Assembly (NCBI RefSeq): GCF_000374085.1
Contig: NZ_KB893566.1
Coordinates: 153 to 43,555, forward strand
Length of the DNA: 43,403 nucleotides
Direction of reading: 5' to 3'
From: Spirosoma spitsbergense DSM 19989
GTDB taxonomy: Bacteria; Bacteroidota; Bacteroidia; Cytophagales; Spirosomataceae
Below the pieces are notes generated by a model, which saw only the letters and a list, made by a program, of their open reading frames with translations, was not told the DNA's origin and did not search any database. A program made the position numbers and the translations under genes. Positions 7,942 to 15,930 of this stretch are shown in pieces (position 1 is the stretch's first letter; the number at the start of each line of letters is the position of its first letter).

Positions 7942-8694
7942 TTACTTCCGGTGAATGGTCTGCGCCCCGGCCTGCGCCCCAGCCAGAATGGTCATGTCAG
8001 CAATCGTTACGTGGGCGGGGGTCGTTACGGCAAACACGATGGAATCGGCAATATCTTCGGGCGTGAGGGGAGTAAAGCCCTGGTAAATCTTGTCGGCCCG
8101 CTCTTTATCACCCTTGAATCGGACCATCGAAAACTCTGTTTCTACCGCACCGGGCGCAATGTTGGTCACCTTAATGCCATGCTGGGTTAAATCCAGCCGC
8201 ATCCCGTTGCTGAGCGCTTCTACGGCGGCTTTACTGGCGCAGTAGACCGCTCCGTTCGGGTACGTTTCTTTGCCTGCCACCGAACTCAGGTTGACGATAT
8301 GCCCTTTTTTTCGGGTCACCATACCGGGCATAACCGCCTTCGACACGTATAGCAATCCCTGCACATTCCCATCAATCATCTGGTCCCAATCGTCAGGTTC
8401 ACCATCCTGAATAGCCGACATCCCATAGGCATTTCCCGCACTATTGACCAGAATATCGATAGCCTTCCATTCTTCGGTTAAGGTATTAATGGACTCGTAG
8501 ACCTCTACCCAGTTTCGTACATCAAAATTGAGCGTCGTAACGGTCGTTTTTGCCCCTAAGTATTCCTGTAATTCATCCAGTCGTTCCTGCCGGCGGCCAC
8601 AGAGAATCAGGTTAAAATCAAGGTCGGCAAAGGCTTCGGCGGTGGCGCGGCCAATGCCGGAAGTGGCGCCGGTAATAAGTGCAATACGAGCCAT
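7942..8694 (-). CDS. Short-chain dehydrogenase/reductase (YdfG-like)
   Basis: A 250-residue classical SDR, an NAD(P)-dependent cytoplasmic oxidoreductase. The nucleotide-binding motif is GATSGIGRA (9-17), followed by LILCGRRQERL, whose arginines favour NADP. NSAGNAYG supplies the structural NAG-type motif, NLSSVAG carries the catalytic serine, and YCASKAA holds the catalytic Tyr and Lys about residue 150. The PGAVETEF loop is conserved. It is closest in style to YdfG-type 3-hydroxy acid or serine dehydrogenases, but SDR substrates cannot be read reliably from sequence. It is separated by 78 bp from the next minus-strand gene. Confidence 0.9.
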   Translation of the reverse strand: MARIALITGATSGIGRATAEAFADLDFNLILCGRRQERLDELQEYLGAKTTVTTLNFDVRNWVEVYESINTLTEEWKAIDILVNSAGNAYGMSAIQDGEPDDWDQMIDGNVQGLLYVSKAVMPGMVTRKKGHIVNLSSVAGKETYPNGAVYCASKAAVEALSNGMRLDLTQHGIKVTNIAPGAVETEFSMVRFKGDKERADKIYQGFTPLTPEDIADSIVFAVTTPAHVTIADMTILAGAQAGAQTIHRK

Positions 8695-9010
8695 AGAAAT
8701 GATGGTAAGAAAATGATCTCACAAAGATAAACGCCCAATCGGAGGTTTGAGGAATATGACTATTTAATCAGTGAGATGTGTTTTTGAGAAATCCTTATTT
8801 TGTTGGTCAATTCATTGATATACAGCGTATTATTTTAAGGATTGGTACGGTTAAAAAAATATTTGGCAGTTTTTGGTTAAGTTTTTGCAACGGTCTTCTC
8901 AGCTTATGATTTTGGACAAAAACGGGTTCCTGGATCGTCTGAAAACCACTGACCTGCCGCTAACCCATATCATCCCACATAGGCTTTTTTATAATCACTC
9001 CCGGTCCTCT
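8695..9010. other. Intergenic region between divergent SDR and glycosyltransferase genes
   Basis: This 316-bp AT-rich stretch should hold both divergent promoters. The glycosyltransferase frame stays open leftward to a TTG at 8873 and an ATG at 8906, but the peptide this would add (MILDKNGFLD and on) does not look like part of the domain. I saw no hairpin or repeat of note. Confidence 0.4.
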
Positions 9011-10000
9011 ATGCTACCAGAATTTTCGGTTGTTATTCCTACGTACAAACAGCCGGCTGTACTACTCAAATGCCTTGATGCCCTCAGTCGCCAGCGACTG
9101 CCGCGCAGCCAATTTGAGATTATTATTGTGGGTGAAGGCGATTTGCCTGAAACCGAAACGGCTGTTCAGCTCTTTACCAAACAGGTTGCCCGTAACGGTG
9201 GCCTTCTGGAAGTTCGTTACCTCAGTCAGCCCGAACGGAAAGGGCCAGCCGCTGCCCGAAACCGAGGCTGGCGGGCCGCCCGTGGGCGTATCATTGCGTT
9301 TACCGACGAAGATTGCCTGCCCGAACCGGAATGGCTATCGTCGGTACTGCCCTGTTTTCAGCGGGGTGCCCAGGTCATGATGGGTCAGTTGAGGGTTCAT
9401 TCAAATAACCGGCCAACACCCCTCGACCGTACGGCTACGTTACTGAAAAGAACCGATTTTGTGTCCGCTAACTGCCTTTGCCGAAAAGACACCCTGGAGC
9501 GGGTCGGCGGTTTTGAAGAAGCCTTCGACACCGCCTGGCACGAAGACAGTGACCTACAGTTTAAGTTTATTCAGGCGGGTATCCCTATTGGAAAATGTCC
9601 CGAGGCCGTGGTGGTTTACCATGTCTGCCCCTACTCCTGGTACGGCCTTCTGCACGATGAGCGTAATAACAGCTACGATGCGCTGCTGTATAAACGGCAT
9701 CCCCGCTTATTTCGGGAACGGATCCCCGCTTACCGACGGCAGGTACTCCAGTATTATGCGACTGTTTTGAGTATAGCCATCAGCCTTGTTTGTCTGCCGA
9801 TGGGTCAGGCGTCTATTTCCCTGACCGGATTGGGTATATGGGCAGCCTTATCGTTAGACTTGTTTATGCGATACCTCCCGGGTGGCCCATTGACCTGGCC
9901 AATCATTAAACACACTATTATTACAGCACTGGCCACCCCCTTCGTATCGATTTACTGGCGGCTATATGGAGCCTGTAAGTACAAAGTGCTATATCTGTAG
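9011..10000 (+). CDS. Family 2 glycosyltransferase with C-terminal membrane segments
   Basis: A 330-residue GT-A glycosyltransferase that would transfer a sugar from a nucleotide-sugar to a cell-surface glycan or lipid. It opens with FSVVIPTYKQ, continues with RKGPAAARNRGWRAARG and the metal/nucleotide-binding FTDEDCLPEPEWL (about residue 97), and has the acceptor-side WHEDSDLQFK motif. The C-terminal third is hydrophobic (LSIAISLVCLPMGQASIS and TIITALATPFVSIYW), so the enzyme is probably anchored to the inner membrane by two or three segments. I place the start at 9011 because the fold begins within five residues; longer in-frame starts exist at 8873 and 8906. The acceptor is unknown. It is 204 bp from the ebo genes, so a link with them is uncertain. 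Confidence 0.85.
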   Translation: MLPEFSVVIPTYKQPAVLLKCLDALSRQRLPRSQFEIIIVGEGDLPETETAVQLFTKQVARNGGLLEVRYLSQPERKGPAAARNRGWRAARGRIIAFTDEDCLPEPEWLSSVLPCFQRGAQVMMGQLRVHSNNRPTPLDRTATLLKRTDFVSANCLCRKDTLERVGGFEEAFDTAWHEDSDLQFKFIQAGIPIGKCPEAVVVYHVCPYSWYGLLHDERNNSYDALLYKRHPRLFRERIPAYRRQVLQYYATVLSIAISLVCLPMGQASISLTGLGIWAALSLDLFMRYLPGGPLTWPIIKHTIITALATPFVSIYWRLYGACKYKVLYL

Positions 10001-10156
10001 AAATCCGACTCCTGTGCTTTGGTTTACACAAATATCTTTCTGTCGTTTTAAGCACAGGGAATCAATAAAAGTCGAATTATTAGTTTGAAATGCCTTCTTT
10101 TAGGCCAAAGACCCGAATTCAAACCGAAATTTAAGGAACCAATAACGATTTGATTG

Positions 10157-10194
10157 TATTTTTGACAGACAGGGACAGTATTACTCAACTGTCC
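10157..10194 (+). promoter_or_regulatory. Possible promoter element and inverted repeat upstream of eboD
   Basis: TATTTTTG at 10157-10164 matches the Bacteroidota -7 consensus TAnnTTTG, although no good TTG lies at the expected upstream distance. Just downstream, GGACAGT (10173-10179) and ACTGTCC (10188-10194) form a 7-bp inverted repeat with an 8-nt spacer, ending 10 bp before the eboD start. It could be an operator or a leader hairpin controlling the ebo genes. Confidence 0.35.
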
Positions 10195-10204
10195 TTATCT
10201 GTTC

Positions 10205-11371
10205 ATGAATCATTTGCATCAGGCGTTTAGCGTTCGTTTTACATACACCGTTTTTTTTACTGAGCGGCTTTTTGATACTACCAATTCCGTACTTGCCGAT
10301 TTTTTTGCCCAGCAGATAAGTGGCGAAACCCGCAGGAAGCTACTGTTCGTTATCGACTCGGGTGTACTTGATTCCCACCCTTATCTGAAAGCTGACATAC
10401 ATACCTACTTCGCTCAACTAGCTGATGCTGTTGATCTTGTCTCGGACATACTCATCATTCCTGGTGGGGAAATGGCCAAAAACGAACCCGCTTACGTTGA
10501 GCAGATCGTTGATGCCGTTGATCGCTATGGTGTTGACCGGCATTCGTACGTAGTAGGTATTGGGGGCGGTTCGGTGCTGGATTTGGTAGGCTATGCAGCC
10601 GGCATTTCGCACCGGGGCATCCGACACATCCGCATTCCCACAACGGTGCTTTCCCAGAATGACTCTGGCGTTGGCGTCAAAAACGGCGTGAACTACCGGG
10701 GTAAGAAAAATTTCCTCGGCACCTTCGTTCCACCCGTAGCAGTGTTCAATGATAGTCAGTTTCTGACCACGCTCGACGACCGCGACTGGCGGGCGGGTAT
10801 TGCCGAAGCGGTGAAAGTTGCCCTGATCAAAGATGCCGATTTCTTCGAGTGGATCGAAACCAGTGCCGAAGCACTGGCCACCCGTGATAAATCAGCGATG
10901 GATTACCTTATTCACCGCTGCGCGGAGATGCATCTGGCCCATATTTCGGGGGGCGACCCGTTCGAGATGGGGTCTTCCCGCCCGCTGGATTTTGGTCACT
11001 GGAGTGCCCACAAACTCGAACAGCTCACCAATTTTGACCTGCGTCATGGCGAAGCGGTCGCTATTGGTATTGCGCTGGATAGTTTATACTCCCAGCAAAT
11101 CGGCTGGCTTACCGAAGCCGATGCCAACCGAATTCTTACCACGCTGCGTACCCTTGGCTTTTCGCTTTACCAACCAATGCTGGATGCCAACAACAGCGAA
11201 GGCGTGTTGAAAGGACTGGCCGAGTTTCGGGAACATCTGGGCGGTCAGCTTACCATCATGCTATTGAAAAGTATTGGCAAGGGCGTAGAAGTACACGAAA
11301 TGGATACTGACCAGATCCGGCGGGCCATTGCCACCCTGAAAGAGCAGGAACAACAGGCACTGCCCGCATGA
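10205..11371 (+). CDS. eboD: EboD, 3-dehydroquinate-synthase-like sugar phosphate cyclase
   Basis: A 388-residue member of the dehydroquinate synthase superfamily, of the Ebo-locus branch rather than the shikimate-pathway AroB. Visible motifs are the NAD-binding VVGIGGGSVLDLVGYAAG, RIPTTVLSQNDSGVGVKNG, GTFVPPVAVFND, the metal-site region WRAGIAEAVKVALIKD, and the histidine motifs FGHWSAHKLE and LRHGEAVAIGIALD. It should bind NAD and a divalent metal and cyclise a sugar-phosphate-like substrate; the true substrate in Ebo systems is unknown. The stop overlaps the eboE start by ATGA, so the two are co-translated. The neighbours eboE and eboF make the Ebo assignment much stronger than the fold alone. 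Confidence 0.88.
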   Translation: MNHLHQAFSVRFTYTVFFTERLFDTTNSVLADFFAQQISGETRRKLLFVIDSGVLDSHPYLKADIHTYFAQLADAVDLVSDILIIPGGEMAKNEPAYVEQIVDAVDRYGVDRHSYVVGIGGGSVLDLVGYAAGISHRGIRHIRIPTTVLSQNDSGVGVKNGVNYRGKKNFLGTFVPPVAVFNDSQFLTTLDDRDWRAGIAEAVKVALIKDADFFEWIETSAEALATRDKSAMDYLIHRCAEMHLAHISGGDPFEMGSSRPLDFGHWSAHKLEQLTNFDLRHGEAVAIGIALDSLYSQQIGWLTEADANRILTTLRTLGFSLYQPMLDANNSEGVLKGLAEFREHLGGQLTIMLLKSIGKGVEVHEMDTDQIRRAIATLKEQEQQALPA

Positions 11372-12606
11372 AAACACTCCTTGGACACCTCGGCTACTGC
11401 ACTAATATTCATCCGGGCGAAACCTGGACCGACCATTTTGCGGCCTTGCAGGAAGCCATTCCAGAGTTGAAAAAGCGACTTTCGCCCGATGCGCCATTTG
11501 GCATCGGACTGCGGCTGTCCAACATCGCCAGTGAAGAACTGGAACACCCCGACAACCTGGTAGCTTTCCAGCACTGGCTGGCCGACAACGAGTGTTACGT
11601 CTTTACGATGAACGGTTTTCCGTTTGGCGGTTTCCACGATGTTCGGGTGAAAGATCAGGTACACACCCCCGACTGGACCACCGAAGCAAGGGTCGAGTAT
11701 ACCAAACGGCTGTTTCGGATTTTGTCTGTGTTACTGCCCGTCGATGAACTGGGCAACCCCATACAGGGGGGCGTTTCTACTTCACCACTTTCTTACCGGC
11801 ACTGGTTCGAGTGGGAGCAACCCGCAGCCCGCGATTATATTTTTTCGCAGACAACGCAGAACGTACTTGAAGTGGTGGCCGAACTGGTCCGGCTGCGGCA
11901 GCAAACCGACCGGCTCATGCACCTCGATCTGGAACCGGAACCCGATGGCGTAATCGAAACTGCCGATGAGTTTATTGCTTGGTATACGGATTATTTACTG
12001 CCCATGGGCATCGAGCAACTGAGCGAGCAGTTTGGCCTGACCGACGAAGAAGCGGAAGCCACAATCTGCGAACACGTCCGGCTTTGTTACGACGTTTGCC
12101 ACTTTGCCGTTGGGTACGAACGCCCGGCCGATGTGCTGGATAAACTCAAAAATTACGGGCTGCGCGTCGGAAAAATTCAGATTAGCGCGGCTCTGAAAGC
12201 GGAGTTTCCGGCACCGGATTCGGCCGATGCATTAGCCGAACGGGAACGGATTAAACAGGCGTTTGCCGAGTTCAATGAACCCACGTATCTGCATCAGGTT
12301 GTTTCAGGAACTCAATCGGGCGAGTTGCTGCGTTTTCCGGATTTACCCGAAGCCCTGGCTGCATTCGACGACGAACACACCGAGTGGCGGGCGCATTTTC
12401 ACGTCCCGCTGTTTGTAGCTGATTACGGTTTATTGAAGTCGACACAGGATGATATTCGTGAGGTACTGCGCCTGCAGGCCGAACGGGCGTTTACGAGCCA
12501 GATGGAAGTAGAAACCTACACCTGGGGCGTGTTGCCCGGTGAATTGAAAAAGGATTTGATCGACTCCATTGAACGGGAGTTGACGTGGGTGATAAAACAA
12601 TTGTGA
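11368..12606 (+). CDS. eboE: EboE, metabolite-traffic TIM-barrel protein
   Basis: A 412-residue protein with the EboE signature start GHLGYCTNIHPGETW, then FGIGLRLSNIA, NGFPFGGFHD, STSPLSYRHW, HLDLEPEPDG and YDVCHFAVGYE. These read as a xylose-isomerase-like TIM barrel with acidic and histidine residues fit to bind metal. Ebo proteins are linked in cyanobacteria to export of scytonemin precursors to the periplasm, and are also found in Bacteroidota and algal plastids; the enzymatic step of EboE is not established. Its start overlaps the eboD stop. Its own stop lies at the edge of a long inverted repeat that separates it from eboF. Confidence 0.9.
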   Translation: MKTLLGHLGYCTNIHPGETWTDHFAALQEAIPELKKRLSPDAPFGIGLRLSNIASEELEHPDNLVAFQHWLADNECYVFTMNGFPFGGFHDVRVKDQVHTPDWTTEARVEYTKRLFRILSVLLPVDELGNPIQGGVSTSPLSYRHWFEWEQPAARDYIFSQTTQNVLEVVAELVRLRQQTDRLMHLDLEPEPDGVIETADEFIAWYTDYLLPMGIEQLSEQFGLTDEEAEATICEHVRLCYDVCHFAVGYERPADVLDKLKNYGLRVGKIQISAALKAEFPAPDSADALAERERIKQAFAEFNEPTYLHQVVSGTQSGELLRFPDLPEALAAFDDEHTEWRAHFHVPLFVADYGLLKSTQDDIREVLRLQAERAFTSQMEVETYTWGVLPGELKKDLIDSIERELTWVIKQL

Positions 12607-12699
12607 ATGAGTGAATGAGCGAATGAGTGAATAACCAGCGCAGGAAGGTTTAGACCGGCGGTTATTCACTCATTCACTCATTCGCTCATTCACTCATTC
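12605..12699. repeat. Inverted repeat of GAATGAGT/GAATGAGC units between eboE and eboF
   Basis: The left arm (12605-12636) holds tandem 8-mers GAATGAGT, GAATGAGC, GAATGAGT and ends in ATAACC. The right arm (12660-12699) is the reverse complement with one extra 8-mer. The innermost 16 bp pair perfectly (12621-12636 with 12660-12675), around a 23-nt loop. The left end overlaps the eboE stop. It may form an mRNA hairpin that lowers or stabilises downstream eboF message. The octamer make-up suggests copy-number variation. Confidence 0.8.
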
Positions 12700-12702
12700 C
12701 TA

Positions 12703-14109
12703 ATGATGAAAAAGACCGTAGTACTCGACGTAGTGGGCTTGTCTTATTCGCTGATTGGCGAGCACACACCTTTTCTGAAACAGTGGTTTGCCAGTAAACA
12801 CCAGGCTACCATCGACCCCATGCTTCCCGCTGTCACAACGTCCGTACAGTCTACGTACGTAACGGGCAAATGGCCTAGTGAAACGGGTATTGTTGGCAAT
12901 GGCTGGTATGACCGGACCGATGCCGAAGTGAAATTCTGGAAGCAGTCGAACAAGCTGGTGGCGGGGGAGAAAATCTGGGAAGCGGCCAAAAAGATCGATC
13001 CCAGTTTCACTGTTTCCAAAATGTTCTGGTGGTACAACATGTACTCCACGGCTGATTTCTCGGCTACGCCCCGGCCACAATACCCATCGGATGGCATGAA
13101 ATTGCCGGATTGCTATACCCACCCCGCCGACCTCCGTGACAAATTACAGAAGGAACTCGGCACATTCCCGCTGTTTCAGTTCTGGGGACCTGCTACCACC
13201 ATTAAATGCAGCCGCTGGATTGCCGATGCCTCCCTGCTGGTCGACAAATGGCACAACCCAACCCTAACACTGATTTATCTGCCGCATCTGGACTATTGCC
13301 TGCAAAAGTTCGGCGGTCCCGCGTCCGGGCAGGATTTTTCAGTAATTGCCAAAGACCTGCGCGAGATTGACGACGTTTGCCGGGACCTGATTCAGTACTA
13401 TGAGAAACAGGGTGCCGAAGTGATTGTACTGTCGGAATACGGGATTACGAATGTCAGTAAGCCCATTCATATCAACCGGATTTTGCGCGAAGCGGGTATG
13501 ATTCGCTACCGGGAGGAGCGCGGTCTGGAAATGTTCGATGCCGGGGCTTCACCCGCCTTCGCTACTCCGGACCATCAGATTGCCCATGTCTACATCAACG
13601 AACCTTCAGTAGCTGGGAAGGTGAGGGCCTTGCTGGAAAAAACGCCGGGTATTGAGTTAGTACTGGATAAAGAACAGCAGAAGAAATATCACATTGATCA
13701 CGAACGGTCGGGCGATTTAGTCGTGGTGGCCGATGCCGATAGCTGGTTTACCTACTACTACTGGCTTGATGATGCCCGCGCCCCGGACTATGCCCGGCTG
13801 GTAGCCATTCACCAGAAACCCGGCTACGATCCTGTCGAGATGTTTATGGACCAGACCAACCCACTTATCAAACTCAAAGCAGGGTATAAGTTAGGGCGTA
13901 AATTACTCGGCTTCCGGTATCTCATGAACGTCATTTCGCTGGATGCTACCCTCATCAAAGGCTCACACGGGCGGGTAGATACGGCTCCCGAACACCATCC
14001 GGTATTTGTGAGCAGCCGGAACGTCGGTAAATCGATGAAAGCGACGGATGTGTATGACCAAATCTGGAACACGCTTACCGTCGATAGGGCGCAAAAACAG
14101 ATTCAGTAA
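12703..14109 (+). CDS. eboF: EboF, alkaline-phosphatase-superfamily protein (nucleotide pyrophosphatase type)
   Basis: A 468-residue protein of the alkaline phosphatase/phosphodiesterase superfamily, the usual last member of ebo loci. VVLDVVGLS gives the first metal aspartate, MLPAVTTSVQSTYVTG contains the nucleophilic threonine region, and SETGIVGNGWYDR is typical of nucleotide pyrophosphatases. Further metal ligands are likely in YLPHLDYCLQKFG, VLSEYGITNV and GSHGRVDTAPEHHPVF. No signal peptide is seen, so it acts in the cytoplasm. It should cleave a phosphodiester or pyrophosphate, but the substrate is unknown. It follows eboE after 96 bp of inverted repeat on the same strand. Confidence 0.88.
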   Translation: MMKKTVVLDVVGLSYSLIGEHTPFLKQWFASKHQATIDPMLPAVTTSVQSTYVTGKWPSETGIVGNGWYDRTDAEVKFWKQSNKLVAGEKIWEAAKKIDPSFTVSKMFWWYNMYSTADFSATPRPQYPSDGMKLPDCYTHPADLRDKLQKELGTFPLFQFWGPATTIKCSRWIADASLLVDKWHNPTLTLIYLPHLDYCLQKFGGPASGQDFSVIAKDLREIDDVCRDLIQYYEKQGAEVIVLSEYGITNVSKPIHINRILREAGMIRYREERGLEMFDAGASPAFATPDHQIAHVYINEPSVAGKVRALLEKTPGIELVLDKEQQKKYHIDHERSGDLVVVADADSWFTYYYWLDDARAPDYARLVAIHQKPGYDPVEMFMDQTNPLIKLKAGYKLGRKLLGFRYLMNVISLDATLIKGSHGRVDTAPEHHPVFVSSRNVGKSMKATDVYDQIWNTLTVDRAQKQIQ

Positions 14110-14148
14110 GTTCTTGGTTATTACGTTGAAAAGACGTAGTTTGACCAT

Positions 14149-14703
14149 ATGAAAGCACTAATCATCGTTCTTCTGTTGTTGGTTTCTGCCTGTGCATCGC
14201 ACCGTACCCCAGCCGTAAATGCTCCGGTTGATGGGGCTGAGTACTATCAGCGCAGCCAACCAATTGCCGGCTTTCAACAACGCCTTTACCCAGACCCAGA
14301 AGGCGGGTTAGGTCACTCGCAGGACCCTGATATCAAAGTGACGGATATCCGGCTGACGGCCACGTATACAGTATTGTACATGCGGTACGGTAAAGATCCG
14401 GACGGACGGAACAACAACTTTTACGGTTCGAGTGCCATTTCGTTCAATCCAAAAGCGGTATTAGCATCGGCAGATGGCCGAAAAACGTACGCACTGCTCA
14501 AAACAGAAGGTATTCCAATGACACCTGAAACGCTCGACATCAAAAATGATCAGCGGATACCCTTTGTGCTCTACTTCGAGCGGCTGGACCCCGGCGTTGA
14601 GTCCTTCGATTTATTCGAGTGTAAGAGCGATAACGAAAACTCCTGCTTTAACGTGGCAGGTATGACCGTCCGGAATCCAGACCGCTCTGCCGGTTCAAAC
14701 TAG
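14149..14703 (+). CDS. Hypothetical lipoprotein
   Basis: A 184-residue protein with a lipoprotein signal peptide: MKALIIVLLLLVSACAS, lipobox LVSAC, with Cys15 as the lipidation site. The mature part has beta-rich sequence (VTDIRLTATYTVLYMRYG, IPFVLYFERLDPGVESFDLFEC) and two later cysteines in FECKSDNENSCF that could form a disulfide. I do not recognise a named family. It follows eboF by 39 bp and precedes the Crp/Fnr gene by 4 bp, so it is probably co-transcribed with the latter. Confidence 0.7.
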   Translation: MKALIIVLLLLVSACASHRTPAVNAPVDGAEYYQRSQPIAGFQQRLYPDPEGGLGHSQDPDIKVTDIRLTATYTVLYMRYGKDPDGRNNNFYGSSAISFNPKAVLASADGRKTYALLKTEGIPMTPETLDIKNDQRIPFVLYFERLDPGVESFDLFECKSDNENSCFNVAGMTVRNPDRSAGSN

Positions 14704-14707
14704 GGTC

Positions 14708-15274
14708 ATGTTCGACAGCCTGCGCCAGACGCTCGAAACCCAGCAGCCTTTATCGGACACAGACTGGCTGGCTTTTCAATCGTGTTTGCAGCAAAAAAGA
14801 TACGCCAAAAATGAACTTCTGCTGCAAACCGGGCAGGTATGCCGGGGCATCTGGTTCGTTCAAAAGGGAGCCGTTCGGAGTTACGTAAGCAAAGATGGTA
14901 CCGAGGTTCATACCGGCTTTTCGTTCGAGAATGATTTCGTTACCGCCTATGAAAGTATGACCAGGCAGGAACCTTCCTCCGTTATGCTGGTAGCACTGGA
15001 GCCGTTGGAAGCCATCTATTTCGGGCGCGACGAACTGATAAATCTGTATCAGCAGGCACCGTCACTGACGCAGTTAGGTCGATTGATTTTGGAAAAAGTG
15101 ATTGTACTGCAACAACACTATGCGTCGCTTTTTACCCTCTATTCGCCCACGGAGCGGTATCAGCGTCTGACGGAGAAATATCCACACATGGTACAGCGCG
15201 TGCCGGTTCAGTACATTGCTTCGTATCTCGGTATGGCCCGCGAAACGCTCAGCCGTATTCGCCAAAAAAAATGA
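14708..15274 (+). CDS. Crp/Fnr family transcriptional regulator
   Basis: A 188-residue regulator with an N-terminal cyclic-nucleotide-binding-like beta barrel (LLQTGQVCRGIWFVQKGAVR, then HTGFSFENDFVTAYESM) and a C-terminal winged helix (VPVQYIASYLGMARETLSRI). The barrel lacks the FGE...RSA phosphate cassette of cAMP-binding CRP, so another ligand, or none, is likely. Such short Crp/Fnr-like proteins are common in Bacteroidota. The start lies 4 bp after the lipoprotein stop. A perfect palindrome 23 bp downstream of its stop overlaps the promoter of the next gene and is a reasonable target. Confidence 0.87.
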   Translation: MFDSLRQTLETQQPLSDTDWLAFQSCLQQKRYAKNELLLQTGQVCRGIWFVQKGAVRSYVSKDGTEVHTGFSFENDFVTAYESMTRQEPSSVMLVALEPLEAIYFGRDELINLYQQAPSLTQLGRLILEKVIVLQQHYASLFTLYSPTERYQRLTEKYPHMVQRVPVQYIASYLGMARETLSRIRQKK

Positions 15275-15297
15275 CCCCATGTTGATTTTGTGATTTT

Positions 15298-15333
15298 CGT
15301 CAATTGACGGGCACTGACCGCTGAAGACCTTTG
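15298..15333 (+). promoter_or_regulatory. Bacteroidota-type promoter with overlapping palindrome
   Basis: TTG at 15304-15306, a 19-nt spacer, and GACCTTTG at 15326-15333 match the Bacteroidota promoter pattern TTG-N19-TAnnTTTG with one mismatch. The start codon at 15356 is 22 bp downstream. The -33 element is embedded in a perfect 12-bp palindrome CGTCAATTGACG (15298-15309), which could be an operator, perhaps for the adjacent Crp/Fnr regulator. Confidence 0.55.
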
Positions 15334-15355
15334 TGCAAATCAAACACAGAAGCGC

Positions 15356-15793
15356 ATGAACAGTCTCTTTTTGTGGCTCCTCTTCGGCGTCACCTTACCC
15401 GTTTCATCTCAGGACCAATCAATTAAAAAAATGGACGAACAGATCAAAACCGTTATTCAAACCTACGCTACGGGTGGAGCAACCCGTAATATCGAGCAGA
15501 TTTCGGGTACATTAAGCCCCGAATTCAGGGTCATTATCAACCGTTTCAAAGGAGCGACCGGCACAGCCACACTCACCCGCGATGCCTATTTAAGCATGAT
15601 GGACAGTGGTAAAATTGGTGGAGCTACGTATCAGTTAAACTTTGTTAAGGTGAGCGTTTATAAACATACCGCCGAAGCAGAAGTGTGGTACCGGGGTGAA
15701 AAATCAGATATGCACAATTTCTTTTTTCTGGTGCAGAACGAACAGGATAAATGGCAAATAGTCAGTACGATGGCCATTACCGAACCGAAATAA
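15356..15793 (+). CDS. Secreted NTF2-like protein (putative lumazine-binding family)
   Basis: A 145-residue exported protein. The signal peptide is MNSLFLWLLFGVTLPVSSQ. The mature domain reads as an NTF2-like alpha+beta cone: a first helix IKTVIQTYATGGATRN, then FRVIINRFKG, TLTRDAYLSMM, and the beta strands AEAEVWYRGEKS and NFFFLVQNEQDKWQIVST. This pattern fits the putative lumazine-binding (Lumazine_bd_2) group, whose biochemical role is poorly known. It has its own promoter and is closed by a strong terminator, so it is a single-gene unit possibly under the neighbouring Crp/Fnr regulator. Confidence 0.72.
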   Translation: MNSLFLWLLFGVTLPVSSQDQSIKKMDEQIKTVIQTYATGGATRNIEQISGTLSPEFRVIINRFKGATGTATLTRDAYLSMMDSGKIGGATYQLNFVKVSVYKHTAEAEVWYRGEKSDMHNFFFLVQNEQDKWQIVSTMAITEPK

Positions 15794-15818
15794 CCCTTTT
15801 TTCAACGCAGATTTTCTT

Positions 15819-15858
15819 ATGGGCTGTACCTACTACCTGTAAGTACAGCCCATTTTTT
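15819..15858 (+). terminator. Intrinsic terminator
   Basis: A perfect 11-bp G/C-containing stem (15819-15829, ATGGGCTGTAC, with 15843-15853) is followed immediately by a run of six Ts. It ends the transcript of the NTF2-like gene, whose stop lies 26 bp upstream. Confidence 0.9.
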
Positions 15859-15930
15859 CTGTCCTTCTGCACACCGAACGCCCAAATCAGACGTTAGAAA
15901 GAGAGTAACTCTATCTAGTTAGTGTTGATT

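Noticed and set aside
8873..9010. Longer N terminus of the glycosyltransferase from a TTG at 8873 or an ATG at 8906
   Set aside because: The added residues do not resemble the GT-A fold, which starts directly after the ATG at 9011.
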